The position numbers and the translations under genes were made by a program. Positions 58,001-64,000 of a DNA stretch of 64,000 bases are shown one piece after another. Positions within the stretch are counted from its first letter, which is position 1; each line of letters opens with the position of its first letter. Source of the DNA: Pieris napi (taxonomy: Eukaryota > Arthropoda > Insecta > Lepidoptera > Pieridae); NCBI RefSeq assembly GCF_905475465.1, contig NC_062247.1, positions 186,001-250,000 of the forward strand, given 5' to 3'. The notes under the pieces are model-generated. The model did no database searches, was not told where the DNA came from, and worked only from the letters and a program-made list of their open reading frames with translations.

Positions 58001-61000
58001 GGATTAGTTTCATCATTTCCAACTTACCTTCGCAATTTGGACTCTATCCTGCTATGTATAGCATCGCCAGTCAACGCGATATATGTTCAAGGTTATAATA
58101 GAGCACTCGAGTATAATGGCAACATTTAAAAAGGAGAATATTTCTACGTGGTCGCTTAAAATTTGATAACAAACCATAATTTCAAAAACACATCAAATTA
58201 TTATTCCTTTGAATTTGATACTTAAAAAGTTGTAACAAAGCGGGTTGATTTAATTTGTGTTTGAAACAAAAAGACATAACAGTAAACATCGCTAACGAAG
58301 ATTTTATGCAAAACTTTTGTTTCACGAATACTTTTTAAACGCTTTTGTTCCCAGAACCGTTTCCTAATTGAAACAAAAAACCTATTATTAGCGGGAAACG
58401 GGGATTTTACCATTCATTCGAGATAAACAGCACAGTCAGTTTCGTGAACATTCTTCGCACTTTAAAAGTCAGCAAACTGTGTCAAATTCAAATGAAAATT
58501 CCATATAAATGTGCGAATGATTTTTTAACAAGAGGCTTATGATTCCAATTTTAAAACCTCAAAATTTGAAGTGCTTTAAGCTGCAAGTGAAAAAGGCTTG
58601 ACTGTCGGGACTTTGGGAGATTAAGATCGGCGGAGAGGACTACTGATCCTCACACTATTGGGATTTGAGACAGCGGATGACGCCTTGAGGTTTAATTGAC
58701 CGCCCAGGTTTGGCTACAGTAAAAGATTCATCATATAAATATAAAATGTTATAATTCTACACATTTTTTGTATTACTATGGATTTAGCTGAAGGCATTTA
58801 GCCATGCATGGATATTGGCTAGGGACGGTACAATTTAAATGCTTGAAGCGACTGAAGCGCAGCGAAACGCTTTGATTGCGAGCCCGCCCAGCGACCGCAA
58901 GTGAAGAGCAATATCGCGAAACGCGTTTTTTCAATCACCACTCCGCCGAGTCGAAGAAATGGCCGCTTCATGAAATATTTATGTGTCAGGGACGGCTTTT
59001 CCCCGAAAGGCGCATAACAAACCGAATAACATTAGTTTATGGCCCGGCCTGAGTGCACTAAAACGTTTCCCCAGTTTCGCTCGCCTTCGAGTTATAAGTT
59101 AGTCGGGGCTCGGTTCTCTCCTTGTTCGACGTTTCCGCATATTAAAACTTTCCAACAGTCCGTTTCTGTTTTGGTAATTACACTCGAAATAGAACAATAG
59201 ATTCAATTTGGCTGTTCTAACCTCTTTATTATTTTTGTTCAATTTCAGATTCTTTATAAAGTCAAATTGAAGCGAGCGCAATAAGAGATAAGGGAGAAGA
59301 GAATGTTTCGTATTGTTTTCTAAACAAACCGGGTACTTAACAGTGAAATAATGTGTAACGCAGGTTTTTCCATTGTTTCGTACCAAACTAGACGACAGGG
59401 ACATATCGTATCACAATTTTTTTCTCGGATCCACATTTGGTGTGCTCATTTAAGTAGAAAATTAGTATGATTAAAGCATGTAATAAAAGCTAAGATATAA
59501 TTCTTCTGCAGCTGGCAACACAAATATCAAAATCGAATTGCAGTTATACCTCATCCGCATGAGCAAAGGAGGTGAAAATGAAAAATAGAACGCGTTCCCT
59601 TTCGGGAAATAATGGAGTGGCCGAGTCGGGCGGTCGTTAGCGAAACTCGAAACTTCGCTCGAACAACATTCGGTTGTCGTTCGAAATTTCTAATGATAAA
59701 TGTTCTTGCTGTTTATTATGAAGTTGTACCGAGTTACTTAGCGGTCGCCCGCACTCAGCTCTTTCATTTTTAATTTACGAAAATGCGAGCAAAGCTTTTT
59801 ACGACAACAGCTTACTTTAAAATCACTTATTGCAAAAATATTCAATCGCAGTTCTAAATTAGCATCAGTTTTTAATACAGGTCAGCTGTGTAAACTTACC
59901 GCGAAGCAAGATAAAATTATATATAATTAGAAGTGTTATTCAGTATCCAATTAGGTTCGCGCGTATCGTGTAAGCAGAAAATAGGACAACAGCCTTTATA
60001 TCGTCCAAAGTGACAGTATCATTAACAGAAAGTTAATCCCGCGCCTGGTAGCGACAATGGCGCTGTTTGCGGAGCACAAAACATTTGTCCTATTTGTTAT
60101 CTAGGCAAATATTAAAATAGTATTATTGGATGGTACACGAAGAAAATTGTGTCCGGTTTTAAACATTTGCCTATGCCGTTTTGTTTAGACTAATTGAGAT
60201 TTTTTGTGAGAACGAATGTGCCTTAGAAAGATCTCTGTCGTGGTTCGAGATTTGTTTCCTATTTAAACAAAAAGCTTATATAATCGGAGATATTGAAATC
60301 ACAAACTAACACGATAGAAAATCAATATCGAAAATGGAAGCAACAAATTGTAAACTCAAATAGGGATCTGCGAGAGATAACGGTTTTGTCGCGTAGTGGG
60401 AACGTATGGCAATACTTCAGATCGAATTTGAAAGTAAACAAAGGCACATTGTGTTTGAATTGGCCGTTCAATTAACAAAATAGAGGCAGGTATGGCTGCC
60501 GCTGACAGCCGCCTATACTCTATACTACGAGTGACGTTACAATACATTACAAATCCTATTCGACGCTACCACAAAATCCTAACTATTCGTTTAAAATGCA
60601 GAAGCTCGATAAAGTGAAGGATAAAAATATTTTTCCATTGTTTTGATGTTAATTTAAAATATAATAGAAACATAAACTGAAGAGAACGTTGTATGTAACA
60701 TTATTTAATTATTGAATTTATACAAATAAATGGAAAATCTACCAATATCTTCATTTAAGAGCCAATAATTAAATTTTTGTTTCTCTATTCAATCCCTTTG
60801 AAAAATAAAGATAGAGACGTGTAAAAGCTCAGAGAGTAAACATTCTTTGTAAATAAAACGGAGCAATATCGAGCTCTGTCAAAGTGAAGTTAAAGCAAGG
60901 GCGAAGAAAAAAACATTGGTTCATTTCCAGAGACATCGCTAAAATAGGTTTCATTCAAAGTGTGAAATTGACGTTCGCTAACCCTTTTATTTTAGCCATT

Positions 61001-64000
61001 GAAATGAAAAATAAAGCAAAAATAATATTGATTGAGTACAAAAAGAAATCAATTGTTAGAATAGTAAGCCATTAACAGGGTTGAAACCGAAACTGGTCGC
61101 GATAGCGCGCACCAAATGGACTTTTGATGTAAGGAACGGGCTTCTTTCATACCGACTATTTGTAAACCAAATTTTATTCTAATTCATTTTCTTGCGCTTA
61201 ATGCTATTTAAAGGTAGCTGTTTCTGAGACTTTATAAGCCCTAAATATTAGTTAAGTTTTCTTTAGCCTTAAACAGTCAATAGACGATACTACATCTAAT
61301 ATATAAAATTCTCGTGTCACAATGTTCGTAAAGATATACTTTTTTGATTAAGATATAAAACGTATATTACAGAATACTAAATAAAATTAATTTAGACTAT
61401 TACAAAGGCAATAGACATACATGAATTCCGGAGTTCAAAAGAACCCTTGAACCGATTAAATATTAAAGTCAACAAAGAAACATTCCGATCTCGAATTACA
61501 ATCGCTTTCAATACCATTTAGCATATCTACTCGTCAATTGTTATTATAGCATTTCCAACGTTTACTCACTACGCAGGAGCGCACTATTGATCTCTTATAC
61601 GTAATTTATACTTTATATTAACAAAGTCCTTTCGAAGAGTGATATTAGAGTTATTTGAATTCTTCGCACTTCCTGCAAAATGTTAACAAAAATTAGTTTA
61701 TTAACGATAAAGCCGTCCGTCAACCTCAGCGACTTCTATGTTTCTGTCTTTATTTGTAAGTGTTAAAATTAACTATTAACAACAGTGAAAAATTAAAAAA
61801 AAAATTATAAACACAGTGCGTAAAGTTTGATATTTAATATAACTCTACAATCACACCCGGAGAGCGGGGCATGGGGCATAGGCGCCTGCATTGTAATAGG
61901 AAAGCTTTTTGTGGCGATAATCACATAATAAACGTGGCGGGGCCCGCTCATTCTCATGCGTCGAGTTGAATATTAATATACGTTATTGAAAACGTTATCA
62001 ATATTGGTACTAAGCAACCGTGAGTAGCAAATTGTGAGTTGAAATAGAGAGTTATTTTTAGCATTAATAAATGTCCGAATGCTATTCATTTGTGACAAGG
62101 ATACATTCCGCTTCAAGACATTTCCTTGATCGTTTGTATAGATTTTGCGATTATCTTTCTGTGCTTGAAGTGCGGTTATTCTTGCTGCCTATTGTGCAGA
62201 AAGAAAAATCCATCGGTTTACCTATGAGTTGAGAGTCGCCCGATTAACCACTAGAAAACACTAAATAATATTTAAATCATATACTTATCTCACGTAATAT
62301 TCTTATACAGTTAATGTCTGCGCTTGTTAGAAGTGTTAAGCTTTACATTTAAAACAAACGTCAGAGCTTTAATCTAATATTAACAAAACTAGCTCGGGAA
62401 TCATTTAAATAAAAGCCATACAAAGTGTCATCAAATAAACGTGTCTGGACGGAATTAATTTAATTTAAAATAGTTAAAGAGCCAGGCACGAAGTTTCATT
62501 TAAGAACAATTACGGTTCGTTTTAGCAACAATTAAAGCAGACTAGCCTCGTCACACGCATTACTGCGTCTCCTAAAACCTTCATTAAGATATTCCAGTAC
62601 ACTGTTATCAAAGAACAATTATACAGCTTGTAATGGGCTGGAGAGCTTTTATCTTTACATTCATTTCTTAATCTTTTAATATAAAACAAACCGAGGTAAT
62701 GTATAGTTTAGTAAATTTAATTAAACTTAAACATTTCAAGAAACGTATTTAACTGATTATTAAACCGTCGTCATCGTGAATAATATATTCAAGTTAACTT
62801 AGTTGGATCAATTTTTTGTTATTTATCGCGACTAAATAAAGATTTTATCAGTTAATTGACTGTAAACAAATACGTAACTTTGATTAGATCAATGGGGTTT
62901 GTAAATGAAAAGGAGCACTGGAAGAAATAAAGGAAACATTTTCGTACAAAGAATGTATAAAGGAAAATTGAACACACTTCTTTGAACGTACCTGGAAATT
63001 GCTTATTTTTTAGAAGCTTCACATTACATTATTGTTTTCTGTAAAGATACTCAAAGGAACACCAAAGACTTCAAACTACAAAGGGTATCATAGTTCGATA
63101 TTAAAGTCTTTATATATTGATTAGACTAATCGTATAGAACCTAGATGCTCAGGATTTCTATGAACGGTTGGTACAAGTACTTATCTTTTATTTTTCCATT
63201 TGATATACATACATATTTATAAATGAAATATCCTCCGTATAAAATATAAGACAACGCCTTAGCTGTTTAATCAAACAAGTTCAGCTTAATCGATGGACAG
63301 ATAATATATTTCTAAACAAAACATGTTATTTTCGCGTTGACTGCGTTGAACCCTCACGTATTGATTTCACACTTCCATCAGGATTATTATTTAATCTGCA
63401 GAATCGAAGCTAGAGAATAATAGAAATAGCTGAATGGACACGTGGTGACGTATCCGCCGGAATAATATTATCCTGGGAATCAATCCCGGAATAATATTAT
63501 CCGGAGCCGTGGGGACGAAATCGACTCGATTATTATCACGCGCCTATTGAATCGCACCGTTTTTTAAATATAGAATTTCCTTTTTTGCAAGGCATGTTCG
63601 TTTTGTTCTCAGTGGTTTAACTAGATTTTACCCGGATTTTATATAGGCAAATAGAAACATAGATAAAGGCCTTATATAAGTAATATTAATTTTATATATA
63701 GAGTATTTAATCGATGACTCCTCGTCGAACGAAACAGGCGAAGCCAGGTCCAGCCACTAGTCACTAGGCTTCTGAATTACCACCGCGATTCGGATTATTG
63801 CATTCGCTAATAAAATGATGGCTGTGAAAACAGCATAATAAAAGCGATGCACTAAAGTCCTGCGGGATTAGAGGCGGGATAAAATTATCCCGGGCCGGCC
63901 TTTTGCCGAATAAAACTTTATATTCAAAAATACATATACACACGACGAATACGGTATTTACAAAATAAACTTGCTTTTTATTTATGTATGTCAATAGTTT
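55040..64000. other. Gene-free AT-rich region to right edge
   Basis: No protein-coding gene, tRNA or named repeat recognised. It contains the motif pair at 57138-57210, near-palindromes of CCGGAATAATATTATCC type at 63456-63506, and a TA-rich tract near 55864-55882. Confidence 0.4.
57138..57210. promoter_or_regulatory. Second YY1/Pho-like plus E2F-like motif block
   Basis: AAATGGCGGC at 57138-57147 within a GC-rich patch, and TCGCGCCAAAA at 57200-57210 (complement TTTTGGCGCGA). The pairing echoes the block at 39774. Motif-level evidence only. Confidence 0.3.

Noticed and set aside
20000..64000. Conserved insect microRNAs
   Set aside because: I looked by eye for common mature sequences (let-7, bantam, miR-1, -8, -9, -124, -184, -276 and others) and found no match; TAAGGCACG at about 40690 departs from miR-124 after nine bases.
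1..64000. CRISPR arrays, operons, bacterial or viral gene clusters
   Set aside because: No direct-repeat/spacer arrays or prokaryotic gene layout; all convincing genes are spliced insect genes.

Overview
This is eukaryotic nuclear DNA, almost certainly from a moth or butterfly (Lepidoptera). The genes have short GT-AG introns, the proteins are insect-like, and the interspersed repeats (RTE-like 3' tails ending in AATAAAGTT..TGAGTTTGA, Jockey-type LINE remnants, tRNA-derived SINEs) are of the kind common in lepidopteran genomes. The left 20 kb is gene-dense with GC-rich exons. The right 44 kb is AT-rich and has no convincing protein-coding gene.

Gene layout, left to right: (1) + strand, about 1417-8717: the 3' two thirds of the HD-PTP/PTPN23 orthologue (Drosophila myopic, mop), covering the end of the Bro1-V-domain protein, the Pro/Tyr-rich linker, a degenerate phosphatase domain and the conserved C-terminus. 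The Bro1 exons must lie left of the window. (2) - strand, 14097-9453: a complete 17-exon ZAD-C2H2 zinc-finger gene (773 aa) with two AT-hooks and nine fingers, convergent with mop. (3) + strand, 14536-15745: Tctp, complete in three exons (172 aa), divergent from the zinc-finger gene across a 438-bp shared promoter. (4) - strand, 19987-18458: a capricious/tartan-type LRR transmembrane cell-recognition protein, convergent with Tctp. Its frame continues past one TAG stop (followed by CTAG) for another 144 codons, to 18023.

From 20 to 64 kb there are only repeats (LINE 3' ends, two tRNA-derived SINEs, a solo-LTR candidate, a TIR/tandem element), palindromes and two short blocks with E2F-like and YY1/Pho-like motifs. 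Because the LRR gene's coding exon begins just after a 3' splice site, its promoter and 5' UTR exon(s) lie somewhere to the right. The simplest reading is that much of this region is its first intron and regulatory domain.

The observations most worth following are the probable stop-codon readthrough (or alternative splicing) in the caps/tartan homologue, the broken P-loop in HD-PTP, three stop-free 3n introns in mop, and the repeat abutting the weak splice acceptor of the first visible mop exon. Functions and splice models were inferred by reading; nothing was searched against a database.
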